Assembly (NCBI GenBank): GCA_963824545.1
Contig: CAWGPP010000022.1
Coordinates: 62,001-126,000, forward strand
From: Bog-532 sp963824545
Lineage (GTDB): Bacteria > Actinomycetota > Actinomycetes > Streptosporangiales > Streptosporangiaceae
DNA: 64,000 nucleotides
Reading direction: 5' to 3'
This document shows positions 15,126-23,608 of the stretch, in pieces (within the stretch, counting starts at the first letter, position 1; every line of letters begins with the position of its first letter). A model generated the notes under the pieces. That model searched no databases and had not been told where the DNA came from. It worked only from the letters and a program-made list of their open reading frames with translations. The position numbers and the translations under genes were made by a program.

Positions 15126-16160
15126 ATGGTGGGTTCGGTCGACCGGCATGCCCAGCCGGACCAGCCTGATCCGGCTGGGCGCCCCGACGTTGCCCGGGAG
15201 CAGCCGAAATCGCCACGCGAGACAGAAGCCCAGCTGGCGGAGCGTCTCGGTCTCCCAACCCTCACCCGGGCCAGCGCATACGAGTCCCTCTACGCCAGGG
15301 CGCTAGCCCAGGATGCCCCGTTCCGTGAACGCCTGGCCCGGGAAGAGGCCGCCAGCAAACGCGAGTCATTAAGCTCGGCGGGTGGGTCCCGTGCGCCCCG
15401 GGACCCACCCAAGCCCCCCACCGACAAACCCGAACGCGACCTCGAAACCACCCGCAACTACTGGACCGAAGTCCCCCGCTTCTTCGCGAATTGGGGGCGT
15501 CACGCGGACACATGGCGGCGCCTCTTGTCGAAAGAACAGCCGGAGCGGTCCGATTCCGGTAAGCCGCCACACGATCCTGCCGTCGAGCGAATCTCCAGGG
15601 CCGAGCCGCGCATCAGCGAAAATTTCAGTAGGGTTATTAACGGCTGTTGTCGGCGCGCCCGGGTGGCAGGTTTCGAGTTTAGGCTAAAAAGTCCTGACCG
15701 GATCAAGGAGAAGGTCAGTGATAAACTTGCAGCCGAACCTGATAAAACACGCGATGAGGTAGTCCGGGAGATTCCGGACGCCATCAGATACACATGCTGT
15801 ATCGACAGCAAAGATTACAGTCCTGGATTCACTGAAGTTAAAGAGGGCCTTGAAAATTGCGGGTATGAGATGTATTACAGTAAGAACTATTGGTCAAATC
15901 CTGAGTACAAGGGGATCAATACCCGCTGGGTAACACCCGAAGGGCAGCGATTCGAGGTGCAATTCCATACACCGGAAAGCTTTCACGCCAAACATGAGGT
16001 CACACACAAGGCGTACGAGCGCCTTCGTGACCCAATGACCTCCCAGCATGAACGAATCGAGCTGCGGGCCTTCCAGCGGGATGTCTCTTTCTGGATCCCG
16101 ATACCACCACATGCACCCGATATAGCGGACTTTAAAAGGAGACTTCCCGATGCCAGATAA
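15126..16160 (+). CDS. RelA/SpoT-fold protein, candidate nucleotide-transferring toxin
   Basis: Residues 184-330 show the RelA/SpoT-type plan: RLKSPDRIKEKV (K188), PDAIRYTCCID (D218), KNYWSNPEYKGINTRW, FEVQFHTPESFHAKHE (the E-x-Q motif), and AYERLRDP. I recall this variant as the C-terminal toxin domain of large actinomycete WXG/LXG-type polymorphic proteins. The first 110 residues are charged and Pro-rich, the next 70 helical, with no signal peptide or membrane segment. ATG 15126 has AGGGAG upstream and is preferred to 15108. The next gene starts 11 bp before this one stops, as in toxin-antitoxin or toxin-immunity pairs. Its GC content falls below the window norm from about 15600 on, suggesting transfer. 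Activity ((p)ppGpp, ppApp or tRNA pyrophosphorylation) is not predictable here. Confidence 0.65.
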   Translation: MVGSVDRHAQPDQPDPAGRPDVAREQPKSPRETEAQLAERLGLPTLTRASAYESLYARALAQDAPFRERLAREEAASKRESLSSAGGSRAPRDPPKPPTDKPERDLETTRNYWTEVPRFFANWGRHADTWRRLLSKEQPERSDSGKPPHDPAVERISRAEPRISENFSRVINGCCRRARVAGFEFRLKSPDRIKEKVSDKLAAEPDKTRDEVVREIPDAIRYTCCIDSKDYSPGFTEVKEGLENCGYEMYYSKNYWSNPEYKGINTRWVTPEGQRFEVQFHTPESFHAKHEVTHKAYERLRDPMTSQHERIELRAFQRDVSFWIPIPPHAPDIADFKRRLPDAR

Positions 16161-16419
16161 GATTACGTACTATGCCGTTATCGGCGGTTCACGGACGAGT
16201 GATAACCCTTACGGCCTGGTACGGCGGCTAGAAACCGATTGGGGCTTCGGTGACGAGACTCTACGAAAAGACTTCAGCTGGGCATTTACATCAGTCATTG
16301 TGGAGTGGGAGCACGGCAGTTTTGATGACGAGCTTATTGAGGTGAGCCATGAGCAGGCGGAGAAGATTATTGAGTATTTCCGGGGGCGATGGGGGGCGGG
16401 GGAGCCGGGCGGGGCCTGA
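16150..16419 (+). CDS. Small acidic partner (candidate immunity/antitoxin) of the RelA/SpoT-fold protein
   Basis: An 89-residue acidic protein: TYYAVIGG at the start, GLVRRLETDWGFGDETLRKD, TSVIVEWEHGSFDDELIEVS, then HEQAEKIIEYFRGRW. The same block order is fused to the C-terminus of the RelA/SpoT-fold protein at 12369-13313, strong evidence that the two work as a unit. It overlaps the upstream gene by 11 bp, and its last 53 bp overlap the convergent TetR gene. The immunity or antitoxin role is inference from position, size and the fused paralogue; no family name is known to me. Confidence 0.6.
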   Translation: MPDKITYYAVIGGSRTSDNPYGLVRRLETDWGFGDETLRKDFSWAFTSVIVEWEHGSFDDELIEVSHEQAEKIIEYFRGRWGAGEPGGA

Positions 16420-17023
16420 CGGCTTGCTGCTTGCCGTTGCCCAGGTGGCGGCCGAGAGGGCTGGTTCGCATGACCGTGGCGAATTCGTCCGGGGTCAGCC
16501 CCGCGACCGGTAGTGGTGTATATGAGTCCCGGGCTGGCCGCAGGGCGTCGAGCCACAGCACCAGGAAGCGGCGCCACAGGTTGGGCCGCACGTCCCGCAC
16601 GTACTCGGCGGTCACGCTGAGCATGAATTCGATCACCGGAATGTCGGTCGCGGTCAGGTCTTCCCTTACCTGCCCCGCGGCCTGCGCCCGCTGCACCAGG
16701 CGGCCGACCGCTGGCCGCATCCGGTCGCGCGCGTAAGAGATGCGATCATGCCCGTAGGCGGCGAACATGAGCATCTGGCGCATCCCGCGGTCGCCGGCCA
16801 TCATCTCCGCCGCGCGTTCCATGAATGACGCGAGCGCCTGCCAGGCGTCGGGCTCGCTGTAGGCGGTCTCGGCCACGCCGACAAGCAGATCGATGCGCTG
16901 CTCGAACAGCGCGTCCGCCAGCGATGCCTTATCAGGGAACCGCCGGTACACGGTGGCCACGCCAACGCCCGCGTGGTGGGCCACGTCATCGAGCGTCGCC
17001 TCCAATCCCCGCTCGGTGAACAC
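16367..17023 (-). CDS. TetR-family regulator, N-terminus separated by a probable frameshift
   Basis: The frame from GTG 17023 holds most of a TetR protein: FTERGLEATLDDVAHHAGVGVATVYRRFPDK, then a C-terminal ligand domain (ERAAEMMAGDRGMRQMLMF). The natural first helix (LRKDAERNRQRILHAATEV) is encoded just upstream in the same frame, but no start codon precedes it before a stop. A GTG at 17262 in another frame encodes an SARPED-repeat leader. One base missing at 17142-17143 in one 18-bp repeat unit would connect them. The intact gene would be 16367-17262. It is divergent from the MFS exporter at 17356 and the palindrome at 17282-17302 is its likely operator. Confidence 0.7.
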   Translation of the reverse strand: MFTERGLEATLDDVAHHAGVGVATVYRRFPDKASLADALFEQRIDLLVGVAETAYSEPDAWQALASFMERAAEMMAGDRGMRQMLMFAAYGHDRISYARDRMRPAVGRLVQRAQAAGQVREDLTATDIPVIEFMLSVTAEYVRDVRPNLWRRFLVLWLDALRPARDSYTPLPVAGLTPDEFATVMRTSPLGRHLGNGKQQAVRPRPAPPPPIAPGNTQ

Positions 17024-17100
17024 CTCCGTGGCCGCGTGCAGGATGCGCTGACGGTTCCGCTCGGCATCCTTGCGCAGCGGCCGGGCCGTGCGCCCGCCGC

Positions 17101-17206
17101 CCGGCCGGGCCGAGTCCTCCGGCCGGGCCGTCCGCCGGGCCGGTCCTCCGGCCGGGCCGAGTCCTCCGGCCGGGCCGAGTCCTCCGGCCGGGCCGAAACA
17201 GCCGCT
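17101..17206. repeat. 18-bp repeats (SARPED) with one 17-bp unit, in the TetR leader
   Basis: Units of CGAGTCCTCCGGCCGGGC recur along the 5' part of the TetR gene. The copy at about 17141-17157 reads CGGTCC instead of CGAGTCC, one base short. That deletion switches the reading frame between the SARPED leader and the TetR DNA-binding domain. Confidence 0.8.
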
Positions 17207-17281
17207 GACCTGGCGCTGAGCATGCCTTCCTCGCTTTCAGGGGACGTGCCATCGGTGTTCACTCAGTCATAATATCCCTAG

Positions 17282-17302
17282 AGTGGAGGTCTAACCTCCA
17301 CT
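17282..17302. promoter_or_regulatory. TetR-type operator palindrome
   Basis: AGTGGAGGT (17282-17290), spacer CTA, then ACCTCCACT (17294-17302), a perfect 9-bp inverted repeat. It lies in the 93-bp gap between the divergent TetR and MFS genes, where a TetR dimer would shut both promoters. Confidence 0.75.
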
Positions 17303-17355
17303 TCTGCTATCGTCGAGCCAGAAATGGAGAACGTGCCTCCAGATGGGAGAAGATC

Positions 17356-18909
17356 ATGGCCGCTACGAGCGTTCCGGGTGGCGCCGCTCCCGCGAGCCCG
17401 ACGGCCCCGCCCGACCGGCGGCGCTGGCTGATCCTGGCGCTGATCGGGCTGGCCCAGCTCATGATCGTGCTGGATATCACGATCATGAACATCGCGCTGC
17501 CGTCAGCGCAGCACGCCCTGCACTTCAGCAACGTCGACCGGCAGTGGGTCATCACCGCGTACGCGCTCACCTTCGGCAGCCTGCTGCTGTTCGGCGGCCG
17601 TCTCGGCGATCTCTTCGGCCGCAAGGTGACGTTCCTGGCCGGTCTCATCGGCTTCGCCCTGGCCTCCGCGGTCGGCGGCGCCTCGGTCAACTTCGCCATG
17701 CTGATCACCGCCCGGGCCTGCCAGGGAGCATTCGCCGCGCTGCTGGCCCCGGCCGCGCTGTCCCTGCTGACCACGACGTTCAGCGACACGAAAGAGCGGG
17801 GTAAGGCGTTCGGCGTGTACGGGGCCATCGCCGGCGCCGGCGGCCTTGTCGGCCTCCTGCTCGGCGGCCTGCTGACCGAATACCTTGACTGGCGCTGGTG
17901 CCTGTACGTCAACCTGGTGTTCGCCGGAGCGGCGGTCATCGGGGCGATCCTGTTCCTCCCGCACGAGCGCTCGCCGCACACGGCGCGTCTCGACACCTTC
18001 GGCGTCCTGACCGTGTCGGGATCGATGTTCTGCCTGGTGTACGGCTTCTCCAACGCCGCCTCGCACAGCTGGCACACGCCGTCGACCTGGGGATTCCTGG
18101 TCGCGGGCGTCGTGCTGCTCGCGATCTTCGGCTGGTGGCAGACCCGTGCGGCGCACCCGCTGCTGCCGCCGCGGGTGGTGCTGGACCGGAACCGGGGCGG
18201 CGCCTACCTGGCCGTCCTCGTCACGGGCGCCGGAATGTTCGGCATCTTCCTGTTCCTGACCTACTACCTGCAGACGATCCTGGGCTATTCACCCGTCGTG
18301 ACCGGTGTCGCGTTCCTGCCAACCATCGCCATGGTGATGCTGTTCGCGCAGATCTCGAACGTCTTGCTGATGCCGCGCATCGGGCCGAAGCTGCTCGTCG
18401 CGTTCGGCATGGCGCTGGCCGCGGCCGGCATGGTCTGGCTGACCCGGATCGGCGTGCACTCCAGCTACGCGTCGGCCATCGTCGGGCCCATGCTGGTCAC
18501 CGGCGCCGGGATCGGCCTGTCGATGCCGCCGTCGATGAACACCGGCACCTTCGGCGTGGCGCCCTACGACGCGGGTGCCGCCTCGGCCACGCTCAACGTC
18601 GGCCAGCAACTCGGCGGCTCCATCGGCACCGCCCTGCTCAACACCATCGCCACCAGCGCGACCGCGACCTACCTGGCCAGCCTGCGCCTGCCGCCGGCCG
18701 TCCTCGCCACGCCGAGCGGGCGGTCGGCGCTGGCCGCCGGAGCGGTGCACGGGTTCACGACCGCTTTCTGGTGGACGGCAGGCATCTTCGCGGTCGGCGC
18801 CGTCGTCTGCGGAACCCTCCTGCGCTGGGGCCCGCTGTCCCACCAGGCCACCGCCGAGACCGGCGAACCTGTCGGCCAGCCTCAGCCCGGCCCCTCCGTC
18901 CCCGCGTGA
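17356..18909 (+). CDS. MFS drug exporter, DHA2 (EmrB/QacA) type
   Basis: A 517-residue, about 14-helix drug:H+ antiporter. Motif D1-type LAQLMIVLDITIMNIALPSA in helix 1 carries the conserved Asp. GGRLGDLFGRKVTF is motif A. GAIAGAGGLVGLLLGG is motif C, the antiporter signature, and LDWRWCLYVNL follows. The length and 14-helix pattern fit the DHA2 family. Regulated in all likelihood by the divergent TetR gene through the palindrome at 17282. The substrate is unknown. Confidence 0.9.
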   Translation: MAATSVPGGAAPASPTAPPDRRRWLILALIGLAQLMIVLDITIMNIALPSAQHALHFSNVDRQWVITAYALTFGSLLLFGGRLGDLFGRKVTFLAGLIGFALASAVGGASVNFAMLITARACQGAFAALLAPAALSLLTTTFSDTKERGKAFGVYGAIAGAGGLVGLLLGGLLTEYLDWRWCLYVNLVFAGAAVIGAILFLPHERSPHTARLDTFGVLTVSGSMFCLVYGFSNAASHSWHTPSTWGFLVAGVVLLAIFGWWQTRAAHPLLPPRVVLDRNRGGAYLAVLVTGAGMFGIFLFLTYYLQTILGYSPVVTGVAFLPTIAMVMLFAQISNVLLMPRIGPKLLVAFGMALAAAGMVWLTRIGVHSSYASAIVGPMLVTGAGIGLSMPPSMNTGTFGVAPYDAGAASATLNVGQQLGGSIGTALLNTIATSATATYLASLRLPPAVLATPSGRSALAAGAVHGFTTAFWWTAGIFAVGAVVCGTLLRWGPLSHQATAETGEPVGQPQPGPSVPA

Positions 18910-18920
18910 GTTTCAGGCAG

Positions 18921-20651
18921 TTACTCGCGGTGCGGGGTATGGCTGGGGGCGGGACCGCTCGCCCCGGCATTGCCGGCCGACGGGCCGTCCGCCTCGGTAA
19001 CCCGTCCGCCCCGCGGGCCGTCCACCTCGGTAACGCGGCTGGCGGCCTGCACGTCAGCCTGGTCCCCGGCGGGCAGGACGATCGTGAACGTCGTCTGCCC
19101 GGGGTGGCTCTGCACGCTCACGCTCCCGTGGTGCGCGGCCACCACCGCCTTCACGATGGCCAGGCCGAGCCCGGTACTGCCGGCTGTCCGGGACCGGGAG
19201 GAATCACCGCGGGCGAAGCGCTCGAACAGTTCCGGCACCAGCTCGGGCGGGATGCCCGGGCCGTTGTCGGTGACGCTTAGCCGCACCGCGGGCAACCCGG
19301 CCGAAGCCGTGCCGGCCGAAGCCCTGCCGCCCAGAGCCGCGCCCGCCAGACCCGTCCCGGCCGAAGCCGCACCCGCCGAAGCCATCCCGTCCGGAGCCGT
19401 GCCGCCCGGACCCGTCCCAGCGACGGCGACGGTAATGGTGGAGTCGGCGGGCGTGTGCTTGGCGGCGTTGCTGAGCAGGTTGCCGAGCACCTGGCGCAGC
19501 CGGAACTCGTCTCCCCGGACCGTCAGCGGCTCATCGGGGAGCTCGAGCTGCCAGCGGTGTGACGGGCTGGCCACCCGGGCGTCACTGGTGGCTTCGATCG
19601 TCAGCCGGGTCAGGTCGACCGGCTCCCGCTCCAGCGGGCGGCCCGCGTCCAGGCGGGCTAGCAACAGTAGCTCGTCGACGAGGACGCTCATCCGGGCCGA
19701 TTCGGACTCCACCCGGTGCAGCGCGTGTGTCACGTCTTCCGGCACCGGTCCCCGGTGACGGAGAGCAAGCTCGGCGTACCCGCGGATGGAGGACAGCGGG
19801 GTGCGCAGTTCGTGACTGGCGTCCGCGGCGAAGCGGCGCAGCCGGCTCTCGCTCGCGGCCCGACGCTCCAGGGCGGACTCCACGTGCTGGAGCATCCGGT
19901 TGAACGCCGCGCCGACCTGGCCGACCTCGGTGCGCGGGTCGTCGTCGGGGACCCGGGCAGGCAGGCTGACCTCGGTGTCCAGCGGCAGCTTGGTCACCAT
20001 GGTCGCGGTGGCGGCCACCCGGCGCAGCGGCCGCAGCGACAGCCGGACCAGCCCGACGCCGGTGCCCGCCACGAGCAGGACCACGATCGCGAACACGGCC
20101 GCCTCGGCGATCTCGACGTTGCGCAGGGTGCCTTCCACGTTCTTCAGCGGGAGGCCGGTGAACAGCACCGGGCCGCCGCCGGACTGCCGGACGGCGGTCA
20201 GCTCATAGTCGCCGCCGAGCGACGGAAGGTAACGGGTGAACGTCGGCACCGCGGGCAGCGGGTTGTTCGCGAAGCTGCCGCCCTTTGGCAGCGGGGGCAG
20301 CGTCTGCACCGGGATGCCCTTGAGGAGGGACTCATCCGCCGCCGACACGTGGCACTGGCCCGAGACGATCGTCGCCTCGGTGATGGCGCCGTCCTTGTCC
20401 CACGCGCCAAACGTGCCGGCCGTCTGGCCCTGGATGACCTGACCGTTGCACGGAGACGTTCCGGGGCCCCAGTCGATGTCCGCCGACGTGTAGGCCTGCG
20501 GCTGCGAGCCCGATCTGTCACCGCCGTCACCGTCGTTCATGCACGCCGAGATCTGGCGCTGCGTCGCGGCCTGGAGCGACTGGCTGAAGTTGGTCATCAG
20601 CGAGTTACGCAGCACCGTGTAGGTGGCCACGCCGACCACCGCGCAGGTCAC
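18921..20651 (-). CDS. Sensor histidine kinase of an OmpR-type two-component system
   Basis: Extracellular sensor part at residues 20-180, second membrane helix at 181-203, HAMP, then HisKA with the phospho-acceptor His280 in ASHELRTPLSSIRGY. N-box LGNLLSNAAKHTP, G1 DNGPGIP and G2 TGLGLAIV follow. A repetitive Ala/Gly/Thr-rich insert of about 40 residues sits between N and G1 boxes. From GTG 20651 the first membrane helix is cut short. The same frame upstream encodes RGSLTARLIASLVALVIV but has no start. ATG 20764, which overlaps the regulator's stop (TGATG), becomes continuous with it if one C is added to the run at 20754-20757. The true protein is probably about 613 residues. Confidence 0.85.
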   Translation of the reverse strand: MTCAVVGVATYTVLRNSLMTNFSQSLQAATQRQISACMNDGDGGDRSGSQPQAYTSADIDWGPGTSPCNGQVIQGQTAGTFGAWDKDGAITEATIVSGQCHVSAADESLLKGIPVQTLPPLPKGGSFANNPLPAVPTFTRYLPSLGGDYELTAVRQSGGGPVLFTGLPLKNVEGTLRNVEIAEAAVFAIVVLLVAGTGVGLVRLSLRPLRRVAATATMVTKLPLDTEVSLPARVPDDDPRTEVGQVGAAFNRMLQHVESALERRAASESRLRRFAADASHELRTPLSSIRGYAELALRHRGPVPEDVTHALHRVESESARMSVLVDELLLLARLDAGRPLEREPVDLTRLTIEATSDARVASPSHRWQLELPDEPLTVRGDEFRLRQVLGNLLSNAAKHTPADSTITVAVAGTGPGGTAPDGMASAGAASAGTGLAGAALGGRASAGTASAGLPAVRLSVTDNGPGIPPELVPELFERFARGDSSRSRTAGSTGLGLAIVKAVVAAHHGSVSVQSHPGQTTFTIVLPAGDQADVQAASRVTEVDGPRGGRVTEADGPSAGNAGASGPAPSHTPHRE

Positions 20652-20763
20652 GATGACCAGCGCGACCAGGCTGGCGATCAGCCGCGCGGTCAGGCTGCCG
20701 CGGACCAGCGAGCGCCACGGCCGGGCCAGCCGCCGGCGAACCGGGAGCCTGCGCCCCGGGTCA

Positions 20764-21513
20764 TCACGCGCCTGGCTTCAGGACGTACCCGACGCCGCGG
20801 ACGGTGTGGATGAGCGGGGCGCGGCCCGCGTCGATCTTCTTCCGCAGGTAGCTGATGTACAGCTCGACGACGTGCGCCTGGCCGCCGAAGTCGTAGTTCC
20901 ACACCCGGTCCAGGATCTGCGCCTTCGACAGCACCCGGCGCGGATTGCGCATGAGGAACCGGAGCAGCTCGAATTCGGTTGCGGTCAGCTCGATCAGCTC
21001 GCCGCCGCGGCGGACTTCGCGCGCGTCCTCGTCCATGGTCAGGTCGGCGACGGCCAGCGAGCCCTCGCTGTGGGTGCGGGTGAGGTCGGCGCGCCGCAGC
21101 AGACCCCGGAGCCGGGCCAGCACCTCTTCCAGGCTGAATGGCTTCGTTACATAGTCGTCCCCGCCCGCGGTGATCCCGGCGATGCGGTCCTCGACCGCGT
21201 CCCGGGCCGTCAGGAACAGGACGCAGATGTCCGGGATCTCGGCCCGGAGCCGGCGCAGGACCTCGATCCCGTCGAAGTCCGGCAGCATGATGTCGAGGAT
21301 GACCGCGTCCGGATGGAACTCCCGCGCGACGCTCACCGCGTCGCTCCCGGTTCCGGCCGTGCGCGTCTCCCACCCCTCGTAACGCAGCACGCTGCCCAGC
21401 AGCTCGGCGAGGCTGGGCTCATCGTCGACGACCAGCACGCGGATCGCGCTGCCATCCGGCCGCCGCGCGCCTGCCTGGGCCCTGGCCACGGCCGGGGTCT
21501 GCGGAGTATTCAT
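20764..21513 (-). CDS. OmpR-family response regulator
   Basis: A 249-residue regulator. The receiver domain has VLVVDDEP, phospho-acceptor Asp74 in ILDIMLPDFDG, LTARDA and the conserved Lys in DDYVTKPFS. The winged-helix output domain has LTATEFELLRFLMRNPRRVLS and HVVELYISYLRKKI ending GVGYVLKPGA. It is the cognate of the kinase immediately downstream; the TGATG overlap indicates translational coupling. ApbE lies 175 bp farther upstream on the same strand but probably has its own promoter. Confidence 0.92.
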   Translation of the reverse strand: MNTPQTPAVARAQAGARRPDGSAIRVLVVDDEPSLAELLGSVLRYEGWETRTAGTGSDAVSVAREFHPDAVILDIMLPDFDGIEVLRRLRAEIPDICVLFLTARDAVEDRIAGITAGGDDYVTKPFSLEEVLARLRGLLRRADLTRTHSEGSLAVADLTMDEDAREVRRGGELIELTATEFELLRFLMRNPRRVLSKAQILDRVWNYDFGGQAHVVELYISYLRKKIDAGRAPLIHTVRGVGYVLKPGA

Positions 21514-21688
21514 GCCTATCCATCGTCAGATTACGGGGCTGATGTCAGTATGCCGTGGTGACAGGCCCGCGGCCCGGCGCCAGTGGCTACGGTCTTCTCT
21601 CCATCCGCTCAACAATGTCTGACCGGGCGCAGCGCTGGTTCAGCGAAGGTTATGAAATTCCTCTGAAGGAACGGTGAGTGCGGCCCTG

Positions 21689-22639
21689 TCAGTGCGACAT
21701 CGCCTCGGCGGGCCAGCCCGCGACGGTTTCCACCTGCCCGCTGACGTCGACCAGCCGGGCGGGCAGCCCGGTCGCCGCCAGCCAGCCGGGCGCGTGCTCG
21801 CCGCGGATGATGCCCGCGGTGCTGGCGGTGTTGGCGTCCGCGCACGTGGCGGCGGTGACCGAGACCGTGCGCCAGACGGGGGCCGGGGGCAGCCCGGTGC
21901 GCGGGTCCAGGATGTGATGCAGCACGTTGCCGCCGCGCCGCCACCGGCGTGCGGTCGTGCTGGAGGTGGCCAGGCCCCCGCTGGTGATGGCGACGACGGT
22001 GGAGGGCCCCTCGGTAACGTCTTCCGGGCGGCCCGTGACGTCCTGCACGCGGATCCGCCACCCGCCGGGCGGCGCCTGCCCCGCGACGGCGATGTCACCG
22101 CCCAGCCCGACGAGGACGCCGCCGCCGAGTTCAGCGGCGATGCGCGCGGCGGCGCGGTCCGCGGCCCACGCCTTGGCGGTCGCGCCGAGGTCGAGCCGTA
22201 TCCCGGCGGGCATGGCCAGGGTACGGGTGGCCGGGTCCAGTCGCACGTGCCGCCACCCGGGGACCGCCTTGACGGCCAGGTTGATGGCCGGGCCGTCCGG
22301 CGGGACCAGGCTGAAGTCACGGTCGTAACCGGCCGCGACGATCGCGTCGCCGACCGTCGGGTCGACGTCGCCGTCGGTCAGTTCGGCGGCGCGCAGGGCC
22401 ACCGCCACCGCGTTCGCGAGCAGCGGGCTGAGCCGCACCGGCCGCCCCTGCGCCCGGTCGAGCGCGACAAGTTCGGAATCGGCACGGAACCGGCTGCACG
22501 CGGCGTCCAGGTCGGCCAGGTCGGCCTCCAGCATCGAGCGCGCGGCATCCAGCGCCGCGCGATCGGTCACCACGAGGTGCACCCAGCAGCCGAGCGCCGT
22601 CCACCCCGCGGCGGCGGTGCCGGGATCGTCGGTGGTCAT
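21689..22639 (-). CDS. apbE: FAD:protein FMN transferase
   Basis: A 316-residue ApbE. It transfers FMN from FAD to a Thr of target flavoproteins, with Mg2+. Seen: CSRFRADSEL, DVDPTVGDAIVAAGYDRDF, LDLGATAKAWAADRA, GGVLVGLGGDIAVAGQ, SGGLATSST, HHILDPRTGLP and TCADANTAS, the ordered ApbE blocks including the metal-binding D/T region. ATG 22639 is chosen because the longer frame to 22774 is not homologous. No lipobox, so it is probably cytoplasmic or its leader is lost. In actinomycetes ApbE often lies near flavin-containing FMN-binding-domain proteins; none is seen here. Confidence 0.9.
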   Translation of the reverse strand: MTTDDPGTAAAGWTALGCWVHLVVTDRAALDAARSMLEADLADLDAACSRFRADSELVALDRAQGRPVRLSPLLANAVAVALRAAELTDGDVDPTVGDAIVAAGYDRDFSLVPPDGPAINLAVKAVPGWRHVRLDPATRTLAMPAGIRLDLGATAKAWAADRAAARIAAELGGGVLVGLGGDIAVAGQAPPGGWRIRVQDVTGRPEDVTEGPSTVVAITSGGLATSSTTARRWRRGGNVLHHILDPRTGLPPAPVWRTVSVTAATCADANTASTAGIIRGEHAPGWLAATGLPARLVDVSGQVETVAGWPAEAMSH

Positions 22640-22801
22640 TGCCGCCCTCTCGCGTTCTCCGCTCACGGTGTCAGCCAACCGCCCGTTACTGACCGGTCGC
22701 TGGACGCTGCCTCTGAGCTTGTGTAAGAGCATTTGTAACGAGCTTTGGCCCGCCCCAAGCGGAGCCGCCGCCACCGGGGCCCGGACGGCGCCGGGCCGGG
22801 G

Positions 22802-23416
22802 TCAGCCCTCGGCGAGCAGGCGCCCGAGCTTGGACGCGGATGCCGACGGGCGGGCCCCCGCTTCGCGGAGCAACTTCCCGGCGGCCTCCAGCACACTGGG
22901 CGGCCCGGACACCAGCTCGACCTCGATCTCGTGCCACCGCAGCGGGCTGCTCGCGGCGCTGGGGCCCAGGCGGCGCGCGGTCACCTCGTCGTCGGCCACC
23001 TCGGCGAGCACGGTGCCGTCCGGGGCGATCAGCCGGCGCACCGTCCGGACCGTCTCCAGCAGCGCGATCGGGTCCAGCGGCTGCCCGTCGGCGACGTCGG
23101 CCACCATGGCCTGCATCTGCGCCGGGACGGTGCCGGTGCCCTCGCTCAGCGGCAGATGCACCTCGCGCCTGGTCCCGGCGCGGACGGGCAGCTTGAGGTG
23201 CCACGCGTCGTCGGTGCCGCCCGTGCGCCGCCGCAGCGTGATGCGATGCGACGCCAGCTCGAGGTTCTCGGTGTCGAAGTACGTGGCCGACAGCTCGTAA
23301 CGCTCCGGCCCGGCCACCGAGTATCCCGGCAGCGCGGAGAAGTCGGGCATCACGAAACCCGGCTCGGCGTCGTACTTCTGCTCGGTTTCCAGATGCGTCG
23401 TTGGCCCGCTGTTCAT
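22802..23416 (-). CDS. CYTH-domain (triphosphate tunnel) protein
   Basis: A 204-residue CYTH protein. The signature ExExK is present as ETEQK at residues 9-13, followed by YFDTENLELASHRITLRRR, WHLKLPVR and WHEIEVELVSG. CYTH enzymes hydrolyse triphosphates (inorganic PPP, ThTP) or make cAMP in a beta-barrel tunnel. Many actinomycete homologues carry a C-terminal CHAD domain; this one stops at the end of CYTH (SASKLGRLLAEG), so it is a stand-alone form or has lost CHAD. Confidence 0.88.
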   Translation of the reverse strand: MNSGPTTHLETEQKYDAEPGFVMPDFSALPGYSVAGPERYELSATYFDTENLELASHRITLRRRTGGTDDAWHLKLPVRAGTRREVHLPLSEGTGTVPAQMQAMVADVADGQPLDPIALLETVRTVRRLIAPDGTVLAEVADDEVTARRLGPSAASSPLRWHEIEVELVSGPPSVLEAAGKLLREAGARPSASASKLGRLLAEG

Positions 23417-23449
23417 CCCCCCACGGTAGAGGACGCGGGCCTGCCGCGG

Positions 23450-23608
23450 CATCGCGGGCCGCCGCCTGCGGCATCGCGGGCCGCCTGCGGCATCCGGGTG
23501 GCGCGCCGGCATCCAGGCGGCGCGGGTGTCAGGCGGCGCGGGTGTCAGGCGGCGCGGGTGTCAGGCGGCGCGGGCATCCGGGCGGTGCCGGTGTCAGGCG
23601 GCGAGGTG
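23450..23608. repeat. GC-rich tandem repeats between the CYTH and methyltransferase genes
   Basis: A 16-bp unit (GGGTGTCAGGCGGCGC) is repeated three times, with degenerate copies on both sides built on CGGCATC and GGCGGCGCG. The unit is not a multiple of three and the array ends at the methyltransferase stop codon, in keeping with a non-coding position. Confidence 0.8.
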
